A program made the position numbers and the translations under genes. From Bacillota bacterium (GTDB taxonomy: Bacteria > Bacillota > TC1), in assembly GCA_028683955.1 (NCBI GenBank), contig JAQUGR010000001.1:186001-250000 (forward strand): DNA of 64,000 nt, in the 5' to 3' direction. Positions 34,289 to 43,496 of the stretch are shown here, piece after piece (within the stretch, counting starts at the first letter, position 1; each line of letters opens with the position of its first letter). A model generated the notes under the pieces. It did not search any database and was not told where the DNA came from. It was given only the letters and a program-made list of their open reading frames with translations.

Positions 34289-34329
34289 GGCTCCGGTATG
34301 AGTTGGTTTTTATTCAGCCACTACAGCCA
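34289..34329 (+). pseudogene. Decayed 3' half of a duplicated tRNA-Gln
   Basis: This 41-base stretch aligns without gaps to the last 41 bases of the tRNA-Gln just upstream, with 29 identities by hand count. It keeps CCGG of the anticodon stem, GTTGGTT of the T-arm and a final ACAGCCA. The acceptor 3' side and the TTCGAAT loop are mutated and no 5' half is present, so it cannot form a tRNA. It may be a remnant of a duplication, or of an element that once used the tRNA 3' end as its attachment site. Confidence 0.7.
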
Positions 34330-34350
34330 ATAATATATTGAGTTTTAAAT

Positions 34351-34370
34351 GAGCCAATGGCTCTTTTTTT
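34351..34370 (+). terminator. Intrinsic terminator of the tRNA operon
   Basis: GAGCC pairs with GGCTC around AAT and is followed by seven T (34364-34370). It lies 68 bases before the leuS start codon and separates the tRNAs from it. Confidence 0.85.
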
Positions 34371-34437
34371 ATTTACACAATTGATTGTATAGGAATTAAA
34401 ATTTTGATAAAATAGAATGATTAAGGAGGTTGTTATC

Positions 34438-36849
34438 TTGAAAGAATATAATCCTGGATTAATAGAGCCTAAATGGCAGAAAATATGGGATGAGAATAAT
34501 ACATTCCAAGCTGATAATAAAAGCGAAAAACCTAAATATTACCTTTTGATAGAGTTTCCTTATCCATCTGGAAAAGGATTGCATGTTGGACATCCAAGAC
34601 CTTATACAGCATTAGATATAGTAGCAAGAAAAAGAAGGCTTGAAGGATATAATGTCTTATTTCCAATAGGTTGGGATGCTTTTGGTTTACCAACAGAAAA
34701 TTATGCAATAAAAAACAAGGTGCATCCAAGAGAAGTAACTAAAGAAAATATTGCTAGATTCAAGGAACAACTTAAATCCCTTGGATTTTCTTTTGATTGG
34801 TCAAGAGAAATTAATACTACAGATGTAGAGTATTATAAATGGACACAATGGATATTTATACAATTATACAATATGGGATTAGCCTACAAAAAAGAATTTC
34901 CAATAAACTGGTGTCCTAGTTGTAAAGCTGGACTTGCTAATGAAGAAGTTGTAAACGGAAACTGCGAAAGATGTGGTGGAGGAGTTCATAAAAAAGTAAA
35001 AAATCAATGGATGTTAAAAATCACTGAATATGCTGATAGATTAATTGATGATCTAGATGGTCTAGACTATATTGAAAGAGTTAAAATCCAACAGAAAAAT
35101 TGGATTGGTCGTTCATATGGCTTGGAAGCAGATTTTATAATTGCTGGAACAGATGAAATTTTAAAGGTTTATACTACTAGACCAGACACAATGTATGGAG
35201 CTACTTATATGGTTATAGCCCCAGAGCATGAGTTAATAGAAAAACAAAAAGATAGAATTTTAAATTATAATGAGTTGGTTAATTACAGAGAAGAATCTGC
35301 AAATAAATCAGATATTGAAAGAACTGAAATCGTTAAAGATAAAACAGGGGTGAAAATTGCAGGCATTGAAGCAATAAACCCTATAACTGGGGAAAAGATA
35401 CCAGTATTTGTTTCTGATTATGTTTTAATTACATATGGTACAGGAGCAATTATGGCTGTACCAGCTCATGATACAAGAGATTATGAATTTGCTAAGAAAT
35501 TTGATTTACCTATTATTGAAGTTGTTTCTGGTGGAAATATAGCTGAAGAAGCTTTCACAGATAATGAGAATGGCACAATGATAAATTCAGATATTATTAA
35601 CGGAATGAAGGTAAACGAAGCAAAGGAAAAAATAAGTGACTACCTGGAGAGTAAAGGTATTGGTAAAAGAACTAAGAATTTTAAATTAAGAGATTGGGTA
35701 TTTTCAAGACAAAGATATTGGGGAGAACCTATTCCTTTAGTACATTGTGAAAGTTGTGGCTGGGTGCCTTTAGATGTAAAAGAACTACCTTTAGTATTAC
35801 CTGACGTTAAAAGTTATGAGCCAACAGATAATGGGGAATCACCTTTAGCAACTATGAAAGACTGGGTAAATACTACTTGTCCTAAATGTGGAGGAAAAGC
35901 TGTTAGAGAAACAGATACAATGCCTCAATGGGCTGGTTCATCATGGTATTTCTTAAGATATTTAGACCCACATAATGATCAAGCGCTTGCAAGTAAAGAA
36001 AGTATTGAGTATTTTATGCCAGTTGATTGGTATAATGGCGGTATGGAACACACAACCTTGCATTTACTATACTCAAGGTTTTGGCATAAAGTTTTATATG
36101 ATTTAGGTGTAGTTAATACAAATGAACCATATAAAAAAAGGACTTCTCATGGGATGATTCTTGGTGAAAACGGTGAAAAAATGTCCAAATCAAGAGGTAA
36201 TGTAGTTAATCCGGATGAGATTGTCCAAGAATATGGCGGAGATACACTAAGAATGTATGAAATGTTCATAGGTGACTTTGAAAAGAGTGTTCCATGGTCA
36301 ATGAATGGAGTAAAGGGTTGTCGTAGATTTTTAGATAAAGTTTACAGACTTAAAGATAATTTAGTAGATTGCAAAGTTTATTCTAGTGATATGGAAATAC
36401 TAATCCATAAAACAATTAAAAAAGTTTCAAATGATTTTGAAACTCTGAAATACAATACTGGTATATCTACGATGATGGAATTAGTTAATGCCTTTAACAA
36501 AAAAGGCGAGATAAATCTTAAGGAATATGAGACTTTCTTAGTATTGTTAAATCCTGTAGCTCCACATATAACTGAAGAATTATGGGTAGAGGCAGGACTG
36601 CCAGGAATGTTGAATCAAACAAGCTGGCCTAAATATGATGAAGGAAAAACAATTGATGATACAATTGATATGCCTGTACAAATTAATGGAAAATTAAGAG
36701 GCACAATAAATATTAATAGAAATGCTGATTTAGAAACAGCAAAAGAAACTGCCTTTGAAAATTCAGATATAAAGGCAAATCTTGAGGGTAAAACAATTAT
36801 TAAAGAAATATTTGTACCTGGAAAAATATTCAACTTGGTAGTTAAATAA
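34438..36849 (+). CDS. leuS: Leucyl-tRNA synthetase
   Basis: 803 residues from TTG 34438, which has AAGGAGG at 34423-34429; the ATG at 34417 would overlap that ribosome site. Class I synthetase: HVGH (49-52) is the HIGH motif, and KMSKS is at 581-585 within [10 protein letters not shown]. The CP1 editing domain ([33 protein letters not shown]) is complete. Zinc-like Cys pairs (CPSCKAG, CERCGG and CESCGW, CPKCGG) are present. No T-box is visible in the short leader, unlike valS. Confidence 0.96.
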   Translation: MKEYNPGLIEPKWQKIWDENNTFQADNKSEKPKYYLLIEFPYPSGKGLHVGHPRPYTALDIVARKRRLEGYNVLFPIGWDAFGLPTENYAIKNKVHPREVTKENIARFKEQLKSLGFSFDWSREINTTDVEYYKWTQWIFIQLYNMGLAYKKEFPINWCPSCKAGLANEEVVNGNCERCGGGVHKKVKNQWMLKITEYADRLIDDLDGLDYIERVKIQQKNWIGRSYGLEADFIIAGTDEILKVYTTRPDTMYGATYMVIAPEHELIEKQKDRILNYNELVNYREESANKSDIERTEIVKDKTGVKIAGIEAINPITGEKIPVFVSDYVLITYGTGAIMAVPAHDTRDYEFAKKFDLPIIEVVSGGNIAEEAFTDNENGTMINSDIINGMKVNEAKEKISDYLESKGIGKRTKNFKLRDWVFSRQRYWGEPIPLVHCESCGWVPLDVKELPLVLPDVKSYEPTDNGESPLATMKDWVNTTCPKCGGKAVRETDTMPQWAGSSWYFLRYLDPHNDQALASKESIEYFMPVDWYNGGMEHTTLHLLYSRFWHKVLYDLGVVNTNEPYKKRTSHGMILGENGEKMSKSRGNVVNPDEIVQEYGGDTLRMYEMFIGDFEKSVPWSMNGVKGCRRFLDKVYRLKDNLVDCKVYSSDMEILIHKTIKKVSNDFETLKYNTGISTMMELVNAFNKKGEINLKEYETFLVLLNPVAPHITEELWVEAGLPGMLNQTSWPKYDEGKTIDDTIDMPVQINGKLRGTININRNADLETAKETAFENSDIKANLEGKTIIKEIFVPGKIFNLVVK

Positions 36850-36859
36850 GGAGTTAGAA

Positions 36860-38029
36860 ATGGATTATAATAAAGTAATTTCAAAAGTAGTAAGAGAAAT
36901 GAAGCCTTCAGCTATAAGGAAATATTTCGATTTTTCTGAGAGGAAAGAAAAAGTAATAACATTGGGGGTTGGTGAACCAGATTTTCCAACACCAAAAGCT
37001 TTTTGTGACGCTGCAATAGAATCAATTAATAATAAAGAAACTTTCTATACAAGTAACTGGGGATCTTTAGAACTAAGAGAAGCAATTAGTGATTATATGA
37101 GAGATAGATTTTCTCTAGAATATAGTTCTTTAAATGAAATTTTAATTACTGTAGGTACTAGTGAAGCAATGGACTTATCTTTAAGATCTTTAATAAATCC
37201 AGGAGATGAAGTAATCATCCCTGAACCTTGTTATGTTTCTTATGAGCCTAATGTTAACCTTGTTGGTGGAGTTCCTATTTATGTAGAAACAAAAAGTGAA
37301 AACAAATTTAAATTAATGGCTGAAGATTTAGAAAAAGCTATAACTAGTAAAACAAAAGTCTTAATTTTGCCATATCCAAGCAATCCAACTGGTGGAATAA
37401 TGACTAAGGAAGAACTTGAGCCAATAGCAGAAATAGTAAAAAAACACGATATATTTGTTATCTCTGATGAATTATATAGTGAATTAAGTTATGGTATAAA
37501 GCATGCGAGTATGGCTACACTTCCAGGCATGAGAGAAAGAACTTATGTGATTAATGGTTTTTCTAAATCATTTGCCATGACTGGATGGAGAGTTGGATTT
37601 GTTTGTGGACCTAAGGAATTATTGACTCAAACTGTTAAAATCCATCAATATACTATGCTTTGTGCTCCAATAATGGCTCAGAAAGCTGCTACAAAAGCAT
37701 TGAGAGATGGTATTCCTGAGATGGAAAAAATGGTTTCGATATATAATGAAAGAAGAAAATATTTGGTAGATAGATTAAATAAAATGGGACTAGATTGTTT
37801 TGAACCTGAAGGTGCCTTTTATGCTTTCCCTAGTATTAAAAAAACTGGTATGAAGTCAGAGGATTTCGCTGACACACTATTAGATACAAAAAATGTGGCT
37901 GTAGTGCCTGGTACTGGTTTTGGACCTAATGGTGAAGGTTTTATAAGAATTTGTTATGCATATTCAATAGAGGAAATTACTGAAGCTTTAGATAGAATAG
38001 AAGAATTTGTAAAAGATTTGATTAAATAG
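36860..38029 (+). CDS. Class I/II PLP-dependent aminotransferase
   Basis: 389 residues, fold-type I aspartate aminotransferase family. Visible are the N-terminal LGVGEPDFPTP, the cofactor stacking and phosphate residues (VGTSEAM, YPSNPTGG, SDELYSELSY), the PLP lysine in NGFSKSFAMTGWRVGF and the C-terminal FIRICYAYS (Arg for substrate carboxylate). It resembles PatA/aromatic or broad-range transaminases, but the amino donor cannot be read from sequence. ATG 36860 follows AAGGAG, 10 bases after leuS, so it is in the leuS operon. Confidence 0.88.
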   Translation: MDYNKVISKVVREMKPSAIRKYFDFSERKEKVITLGVGEPDFPTPKAFCDAAIESINNKETFYTSNWGSLELREAISDYMRDRFSLEYSSLNEILITVGTSEAMDLSLRSLINPGDEVIIPEPCYVSYEPNVNLVGGVPIYVETKSENKFKLMAEDLEKAITSKTKVLILPYPSNPTGGIMTKEELEPIAEIVKKHDIFVISDELYSELSYGIKHASMATLPGMRERTYVINGFSKSFAMTGWRVGFVCGPKELLTQTVKIHQYTMLCAPIMAQKAATKALRDGIPEMEKMVSIYNERRKYLVDRLNKMGLDCFEPEGAFYAFPSIKKTGMKSEDFADTLLDTKNVAVVPGTGFGPNGEGFIRICYAYSIEEITEALDRIEEFVKDLIK

Positions 38030-38049
38030 ACGATAGATAGGGGAGAAAT

Positions 38050-38709
38050 ATGAATATTGCAAATAGAATATTGCTTAGTGAATTTGTAAGTTTCCCAAAG
38101 GTGCTATTTTCAAGTATGAAAGACTATGATTTATCAATACCAGAAAGTTTTGTTCTTTTACAGTTGTGGTATTTAATATATCACGAAAAAAAAAGTATTA
38201 GTGATGAAGATTTAGTAGTTGCTCTTTCATCTGATGAAAATGAAATCTTAGAAATACTTGCAGGTTTAATAAGTAAAAATTGTATTGGTTATAATGAGAA
38301 AAATGGTAAAATGACCTATAATTTGGAACCACTAATTGATTCTTTCTTTATGGAAGATATTGACGAAGTTCAAGTACAAGATAGTAAAGGGAAAATCTTT
38401 ACAAGTTTTGAATCAGAATTCAAAAGACCATTATCCCCAATTGAAATTGATTTAATTGATGAGTGGATCGAAGAAAAAGAATATCCTGAAAATATGATAT
38501 TTGAAGTATTGAAAGTAGCAGTTTCCAATGGTAAATTAAGTTTTAAATATATTGATCATGTATTATTAGATTGGGAAAAAAAAGGTGTTATGTCTCAAAA
38601 AGAAAACCAAGAACATGAGACTAGTAAAAAAGTTACAAAAAAAACAGCTGTAAAAAAAGATATTAAAACAAATAAAAAGAGTAAATACGATGATATTTAC
38701 CGGAATTAG
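38050..38709 (+). CDS. dnaD: DnaD-family replication initiation/primosome protein
   Basis: 219 residues. Residues 15-80 fit the winged-helix N-domain, and residues 125-180 the DnaD/DnaB_2 domain (SPIEIDLIDEWIEEKEYPENMIFEVLKVAVSNG). The C-terminus is very basic (KKVTKKTAVKKDIKTNKKSK) and suits DNA binding. In Firmicutes DnaD works with DnaB and DnaI to load the helicase. The next gene encodes the DnaC/DnaI-like ATPase, which supports the call. GGGGAG precedes ATG 38050. Confidence 0.85.
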   Translation: MNIANRILLSEFVSFPKVLFSSMKDYDLSIPESFVLLQLWYLIYHEKKSISDEDLVVALSSDENEILEILAGLISKNCIGYNEKNGKMTYNLEPLIDSFFMEDIDEVQVQDSKGKIFTSFESEFKRPLSPIEIDLIDEWIEEKEYPENMIFEVLKVAVSNGKLSFKYIDHVLLDWEKKGVMSQKENQEHETSKKVTKKTAVKKDIKTNKKSKYDDIYRN

Positions 38710-38723
38710 TTAAGGATATGAAT

Positions 38724-39473
38724 ATGAAAGAAACTATCAATGGTTTTTTAAAGAATTTAAAAATTGAAGAATCTCATAAGTACAGATGCGAAATCTGTAA
38801 AGATACTGGATATATTATTGTTGAACAGATTGCATATCCTTGTAAATGTGTGAAAATAAATAAAAGCTTACCTGAAAAACTAAGTAATATTTATTTAGAA
38901 AATTTTAATTTAGATTTTTATCCTAAAAAAGCAATAAATCCAACAAAATCCAAAGATACATATTATGATAAAGCAAAGAAACTGCATAGTGATGTAAAAT
39001 TGTTTATAGCGCAGGTCGCTGATGGTAATGAATATGTTAAAGGTCTATTTATTACTGGGCCGATTGGATCAGGCAAAACCCATCTTGTATCTGCAATATT
39101 TAATCAATTGAAGAATAAAAATATTGATGTAGAGTTTTTTGTAGTGCCAGACTTGTTGGAACAAGGTAAAGCTGATATGTTTAATGATAATGGTAGTAGA
39201 GATGTCTTTGCTAAGGCTAAAAAAGCAAAAGTTTTAATATTGGATGACCTTGGTGCACATAATTATACACCTTGGATAATTAATCAGTTATACTCATTAA
39301 TAAACTACAGATTAAACAATATGTTAACAACTATAATTACTACAAATCTAAAATTAGAAGATATTGATATACGATTAGATGAAAGAATTGCTTCAAGGAT
39401 TCTGGAATTGTGCGACATATACAACTTGGATGTAGATGTAGATATTAGATATAAAAAAAATACTGGTAGATGA
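38724..39473 (+). CDS. dnaC: DnaC/DnaI-like helicase loader ATPase
   Basis: About 249 residues from ATG 38724; AAGGA at 38712-38716 is too close to the ATG at 38718. The N-terminus has a zinc-binding pattern (CEICKDTGY, then CKC). The AAA+ core follows with Walker A TGPIGSGKTHL, Walker B VLILDDLGAH, sensor ITTNL and a late Arg-rich segment (DERIASRILELC). Such proteins load the replicative helicase. It follows the dnaD-like gene by 14 bases. Confidence 0.87.
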   Translation: MKETINGFLKNLKIEESHKYRCEICKDTGYIIVEQIAYPCKCVKINKSLPEKLSNIYLENFNLDFYPKKAINPTKSKDTYYDKAKKLHSDVKLFIAQVADGNEYVKGLFITGPIGSGKTHLVSAIFNQLKNKNIDVEFFVVPDLLEQGKADMFNDNGSRDVFAKAKKAKVLILDDLGAHNYTPWIINQLYSLINYRLNNMLTTIITTNLKLEDIDIRLDERIASRILELCDIYNLDVDVDIRYKKNTGR

Positions 39474-39485
39474 CAATAGAGTAAC

Positions 39486-39514
39486 TTGACATAATATTCT
39501 TTAATTAGTATAAT
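39486..39514 (+). promoter_or_regulatory. Consensus promoter of the lysine-biosynthesis operon
   Basis: TTGACA (39486-39491) and TATAAT (39509-39514), both perfect, are 17 bases apart, starting 13 bases after the dnaC-like stop. The transcript would begin near 39521, just before the riboswitch. Confidence 0.88.
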
Positions 39515-39539
39515 AATTGGGAAAAGTTAATATGAAGCT

Positions 39540-39690
39540 TCATCAAGGTTAGAGGAGCGGATGACAAGAGTAGTGTTTTAAAGCCGGAAGCTATGAAGGA
39601 CACGAAAGGGGAATCTGCCGAAGTTAAAAACATGCCGATGTTTTTAACTGGGTATTGGTTTAAGAAATCAATAACTGTCACATAAATGTG
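39540..39690 (+). promoter_or_regulatory. Lysine riboswitch (L-box)
   Basis: The conserved core of the lysine aptamer is visible in order: GGTTAGAGGAGCGGA, AAGAGTAGT, GCCGGAAGC, CGAAAGGGGAATCTGCCGAAG (over 39603-39623), AACTGGGTATTGG and AACTGTCACA. The hairpin TTAAAAACAT..ATGTTTTTAA lies between the last two. It precedes dapB-asd-dapA. Lysine binding is expected to favour the terminator at 39725 and lower diaminopimelate/lysine synthesis. Confidence 0.92.
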
Positions 39691-39724
39691 GGGTGCTAAA
39701 GGATGAGCATTTTAATTAGGATTT

Positions 39725-39761
39725 ATAGTCATAAGCAAAATGCTTGTGGCTATTTTTATTT
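39725..39761 (+). terminator. Riboswitch-controlled terminator before dapB
   Basis: ATAGTCATAAGC (39725-39736) pairs with GCTTGTGGCTAT (39742-39753, with G-U pairs), followed by TTTTATTTTT. It is the expression platform of the lysine riboswitch. An overlapping open frame starts at 39740 and must not be taken as the dapB start. Confidence 0.8.
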
Positions 39762-39775
39762 TTAAGGAGAAAAAA

Positions 39776-40570
39776 ATGAGTGATTTAAGAATTTGTGTAA
39801 GTGGTGCATGTGGAAAGATGGGGAGCGAAGTTGTAAGAGCTATTGCTAAAAACGAAGGTGTAGTTCTACAAGCAGCAGTTGATTTCATGAATGTAGGTAA
39901 AAATATTGGTGAAATTGCAGGTACAAAAGATGATATTTTGATTCAAGGTGATTTGAAAGAAGCATTGAGTAAAGGTGATATTGATGTTGTAGTAGATTTT
40001 ACAAATCATAAAGCAATATATGGAAACAGTAAAACCGTGTTAGAAATGGGAATACCTATGGTAATAGGTACTACAGGTTTCACCAGTGAACAAGTAGCTG
40101 AATTGAAAAAAATCTGTTTAGAAAAACAAATTGGGGCTTTATGGGCTACAAATTTTGCTATTGGGGCAATTTTAATGATGGAATTTGCTGGGAAAGCTGC
40201 AAAGTATTTTAATAATGTTGAAATTATTGAATACCATCATGATAATAAGTTAGATGCTCCTAGTGGTACGTCATTGACCACTGCAGGAATAATAAAAGAA
40301 ATAAGGAAAAGTAAAAAACAAGGTCATCCTGATGAAAAGGAATTACTGCCAGGTGCAAGAGGTGCTGATTATGATGGATTTAAAATTCATAGTGTAAGAT
40401 TACCTGGATTTATTGCTCATCAAGAAGTTATATTTGGTGATTTAGGACAGATTTTGACAATAAGACATGATTCTATGAATAGAGAATCATTTATGCCAGG
40501 TGTGATATTAGGATGTAAAGAGATTGTAAAAAGAAAAGCTTTCATTGAAGGCTTAGATAAACTATTATAG
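39776..40570 (+). CDS. dapB: 4-hydroxy-tetrahydrodipicolinate reductase
   Basis: 264 residues from ATG 39776, which follows AAGGAG at 39764-39769; an in-frame ATG at 39740 sits inside the terminator stem. The N-terminal Rossmann motif VSGACGKMGSEV binds NAD(P)H. The active-site segment EIIEYHHDNKLDAPSGT has the catalytic His pair and the substrate-binding Lys/Ser/Gly/Thr. It performs the reduction step of diaminopimelate/lysine synthesis. First gene of the riboswitch-controlled operon. Confidence 0.95.
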   Translation: MSDLRICVSGACGKMGSEVVRAIAKNEGVVLQAAVDFMNVGKNIGEIAGTKDDILIQGDLKEALSKGDIDVVVDFTNHKAIYGNSKTVLEMGIPMVIGTTGFTSEQVAELKKICLEKQIGALWATNFAIGAILMMEFAGKAAKYFNNVEIIEYHHDNKLDAPSGTSLTTAGIIKEIRKSKKQGHPDEKELLPGARGADYDGFKIHSVRLPGFIAHQEVIFGDLGQILTIRHDSMNRESFMPGVILGCKEIVKRKAFIEGLDKLL

Positions 40571-40581
40571 GAGGAATAAAA

Positions 40582-41598
40582 ATGAAATTATATAATATTG
40601 CAGTTGTTGGAACAGGAGCGGTTGGTTCTACTATCCTTCAGGTTCTAGAAGAAAGAAATTTTCCAGTTGGAGATTTAAAGTTATTGGCAACAAAAAATAG
40701 TGCTGGTAAAAAAATGGAATTTAAAGGAAAAGAATATACAATTGAAGAAACAAAAAAAGAATCATTTATTGGTGTGGATATTGCGTTGTTTGCGGGTGGT
40801 AAAGCCAGCGAATTATATGCTCAAGCTGCAGCAGAAATGGGAGCAATAGTAATTGATAACAGCAGCTTTTTTAGAATGAATCCTGATGTTCCTTTGGTTG
40901 TGCCTGAAGTAAATCCAGAAGCAGTCAAAAGTCATAAAGGAATAATAGCTAATCCTAATTGTTCTACTATTCAAATGTGTGTAGCGTTAAAACCTATTAA
41001 TGATTACTCAAAAATAAACCGAATAGTTGTTTCGACTTATCAGGCTGTAAGTGGAGCTGGACAAGAAGCTATGGATGAGTTAGTTGATCAAACTAAAGAA
41101 GTTCTTTCAGGAAGTGACGCATCTGTTAAAGTATTTCAACATCAAATTGCTATGAATTTGATACCTCATATTGATGTATTTAAAGAAAACTTCTATACTA
41201 AAGAAGAAATGAAAATGACACTTGAAACACAGAAGATATTTAATGATTATAATATGAGAATTAGTGCTACAGCAGTACGTGTTCCTATTTTGAGAAGTCA
41301 TTCTGAAGCGATTACAGTTGAAACTGAAGCAAAAATATCCAGAGATAAAGCATTAGAATTATTTGATGCTTGTGAAGGTATTGTTCTTCAAGATGACCCA
41401 CATAATAATGTCTATCCTATGCCTTTTTTTACATCAAATACTGATGAAGTTTATGTAGGCAGGGTTAGAGAAGACATTGCATTTGACAATGGATTAAGCT
41501 TTTTCGTAGTGGCTGACCAGCTTAGAAAAGGAGCTGCAACCAATGCTATTCAAATAGCAGAGTTGTTGGTTAGAGAAAATATGGTAGGTGAAAAATAA
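40582..41598 (+). CDS. asd: Aspartate-semialdehyde dehydrogenase
   Basis: 338 residues. The NADP site VGTGAVGSTILQVLEER is at the N-terminus, and the catalytic Cys127 is in ANPNCSTIQM. Later, RVPILRSHSEAI carries the active-site His. It makes aspartate semialdehyde, the shared precursor of lysine, threonine and methionine, and the substrate of the next gene's product. AGGAGG precedes ATG 40582; the stop overlaps the dapA start (TAATG). Confidence 0.95.
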   Translation: MKLYNIAVVGTGAVGSTILQVLEERNFPVGDLKLLATKNSAGKKMEFKGKEYTIEETKKESFIGVDIALFAGGKASELYAQAAAEMGAIVIDNSSFFRMNPDVPLVVPEVNPEAVKSHKGIIANPNCSTIQMCVALKPINDYSKINRIVVSTYQAVSGAGQEAMDELVDQTKEVLSGSDASVKVFQHQIAMNLIPHIDVFKENFYTKEEMKMTLETQKIFNDYNMRISATAVRVPILRSHSEAITVETEAKISRDKALELFDACEGIVLQDDPHNNVYPMPFFTSNTDEVYVGRVREDIAFDNGLSFFVVADQLRKGAATNAIQIAELLVRENMVGEK

Positions 41599-42464
41599 TG
41601 TATGGAAGAGTAATGACCGCAATGGTCACACCTTTTAAAGGTAGTGAAGTAAATTATAATGAAGCAGCTAGATTAGCCAAATTCTTAGTTAATAATGGTT
41701 CAGATTCTTTACTAATCTGTGGTAGTACAGGTGAAAACCCTACTATGACAAAAGAAGAAAAAATAAAATTGATCAGTACAGTAAAAAATGCTGTTGAAGT
41801 GCCTATAATGGCTGGAACAGGAACTTTTAATACAGCTGAATCTGTAGAATTTACAAAAGAAGTTGATAAAATTGGAGTTGATGGCTTTTTAATAGTTACA
41901 CCTTATTATAATAAGCCAAATCAGGAAGGTATATTTCAACATTTTAAAATGGTTGCAGAATCCACTGAAAAACCAATTATGCTTTATAACATACCTGGAA
42001 GGTCAGTGAAAGAAATTGCAGTAGACACAATAGTAAGACTTTCTAAAATACCAAATATAAGCTATTTGAAAGCAGCCTGTGGTAACTTAACAAATATAAG
42101 CTTAACAAAAAAACAAACAGATGATGATTTTATAATATACAGTGGGGATGATGCTTTAACATTACCTATGTTGTCTATTGGTGCAAGAGGAATAGTTAGT
42201 GTTGCTTCAGCTATAATTGGTAAAGAAATTAATCAAATGATAGCAGAGTTTCAGGCAGGGAATGCAAAGAAAGCACAAGAGTTACATTTAGAATATTTAG
42301 ATGTATTTAATGATTTATTCTGTGATACAAACCCTGTTCCTGTAAAATATGCTCTTTCACGATTAGGGTTTGATACTAAAGAAGTAAGGCTGCCAATGGT
42401 GGAACTTGAGTCTAGTTCAAAAAAAATAATCGATGATATGCTAAAAAGACATAATTTAATATAG
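41598..42464 (+). CDS. dapA: 4-hydroxy-tetrahydrodipicolinate synthase
   Basis: 288 residues, TIM-barrel Schiff-base aldolase. Lys158 (SYLKAACGN) forms the Schiff base, Tyr130 is in MLYNIPGRS, and GSTGENPTM is the substrate loop. It joins pyruvate and aspartate semialdehyde. Translationally coupled to asd by a 1-base overlap; last gene of the lysine operon, followed by a terminator. Confidence 0.95.
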   Translation: MYGRVMTAMVTPFKGSEVNYNEAARLAKFLVNNGSDSLLICGSTGENPTMTKEEKIKLISTVKNAVEVPIMAGTGTFNTAESVEFTKEVDKIGVDGFLIVTPYYNKPNQEGIFQHFKMVAESTEKPIMLYNIPGRSVKEIAVDTIVRLSKIPNISYLKAACGNLTNISLTKKQTDDDFIIYSGDDALTLPMLSIGARGIVSVASAIIGKEINQMIAEFQAGNAKKAQELHLEYLDVFNDLFCDTNPVPVKYALSRLGFDTKEVRLPMVELESSSKKIIDDMLKRHNLI

Positions 42465-42470
42465 TAATTA

Positions 42471-42502
42471 CAGGGAGAGATTGAAAATATCCTCCCTTTT
42501 TA
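42471..42502 (+). terminator. Intrinsic terminator of the dap operon
   Basis: AGGGAG pairs with CTCCCT around an AT-rich loop that can pair further (AGAT/ATATC), followed by TTTTTA. It separates dapA from pstS. The remaining bases to 42600 are AT-rich with only a weak TTAAAC..TTAATA repeat. Confidence 0.8.
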
Positions 42503-42602
42503 CTTGCTTGGTTAGGATATTTAGATTAAAATTAGAATGTATAAAAATAAACAATCTAATTATTTAAACAAAATTAATACTTATTTTAAAGGGAGTTAAT
42601 TA

Positions 42603-43433
42603 ATGAAGAAAAAATTTTCAGCAATATGTATATTGATAAGTGTATCCTTACTTTTAGTTGGTTGCGGTAGTGCTAATACCAGTGATAAAACTGTTAGTGT
42701 AGTAGGTTCAAGTTCAGTTGCACCTTTAGCTGAATATGAATCAGAAAATTTTTTAAGAGTTGATAAAGCTATAGAAGTTGATGTTCAAAGCGTCGGTTCT
42801 TCATCAGGTATTAAAGCAGCAATTGATGGAACAGCAAATATTGGTATGTCATCCAGAAATTTAAGTGAAGAGGAAGCCAAGGAGTTGAAAGAAGTTGTTA
42901 TTGCCTTAGATGGAATTGCTGTTGTTGTAAATCCTAATAATAAAGTTAAAAATTTGACTAAAGATGAATTGTTGGCAATATATCAAGGTAAAATTAGGAA
43001 TTGGAAAGATGTTGGTGGAGATGATGCACCAATAGTAGTTATTAGTAGAGAAGAAGGTAGTGGAACAAGAGGTGCTTTTGAGGAAATTACAGGACTTGAA
43101 ATAGAAAAAAATGATAAAAAATATACAACTGTTTTTAGTCGTGCAATTATAACTGATGGAAATGGATCTGTAAAACAAAATATTGCTTTAAAGAAAAATG
43201 GAATTGGATATATATCCGTAGGATCAGTTGATGATAGTGTGAAATCGGTAGCAGTAGATGGTGTTTTACCCACAGAAGAAACTATTAAAGCTGGAGAATA
43301 TTTAATATCAAGACCATTTTTACTCCTTACCAAGGGTGATCCCACTCCAGAGGCTCAAGCTTTTATTGACTTTATTTTAAGTGATGAAGGACAAAAACTT
43401 GTAAAAGAACATAACTATATTACTGTTAATTAA
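42603..43433 (+). CDS. pstS: Phosphate ABC transporter substrate-binding lipoprotein PstS
   Basis: 276 residues. Signal peptide with lipobox LLVGC (Cys21), so it is a membrane-anchored extracellular protein. Phosphate-binding motifs are VVGSSSVAPLAEYE, DVQSVGSSSGI and REEGSGTRGAFEEI. It captures phosphate for PstCAB encoded downstream. AAGGGAG precedes ATG 42603. A Pho-box-like repeat overlaps its stop codon. Confidence 0.94.
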   Translation: MKKKFSAICILISVSLLLVGCGSANTSDKTVSVVGSSSVAPLAEYESENFLRVDKAIEVDVQSVGSSSGIKAAIDGTANIGMSSRNLSEEEAKELKEVVIALDGIAVVVNPNNKVKNLTKDELLAIYQGKIRNWKDVGGDDAPIVVISREEGSGTRGAFEEITGLEIEKNDKKYTTVFSRAIITDGNGSVKQNIALKKNGIGYISVGSVDDSVKSVAVDGVLPTEETIKAGEYLISRPFLLLTKGDPTPEAQAFIDFILSDEGQKLVKEHNYITVN

Positions 43434-43483
43434 CAAGAACTTAACAATATTCTGATTTAGAATTAATGTTAATAGAATATAAT
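43430..43483 (+). promoter_or_regulatory. Candidate PhoP box and promoter between pstS and pstC
   Basis: TTAACA at 43430-43435 and TTAACA at 43441-43446 are exactly 11 bases apart, the spacing of PhoP direct repeats in Bacillus. A TATAAT follows at 43478-43483, 14 bases before the pstC start. The first repeat overlaps the pstS stop codon. This suggests a phosphate-responsive internal promoter for pstC and the downstream genes. Confidence 0.5.
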
Positions 43484-43496
43484 TTAAGGAGAAAGC

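Noticed and set aside
39740-39775. Earlier ATG for dapB
   Set aside because: It lies within the riboswitch terminator stem; AAGGAG and the conserved N-terminus support ATG 39776.
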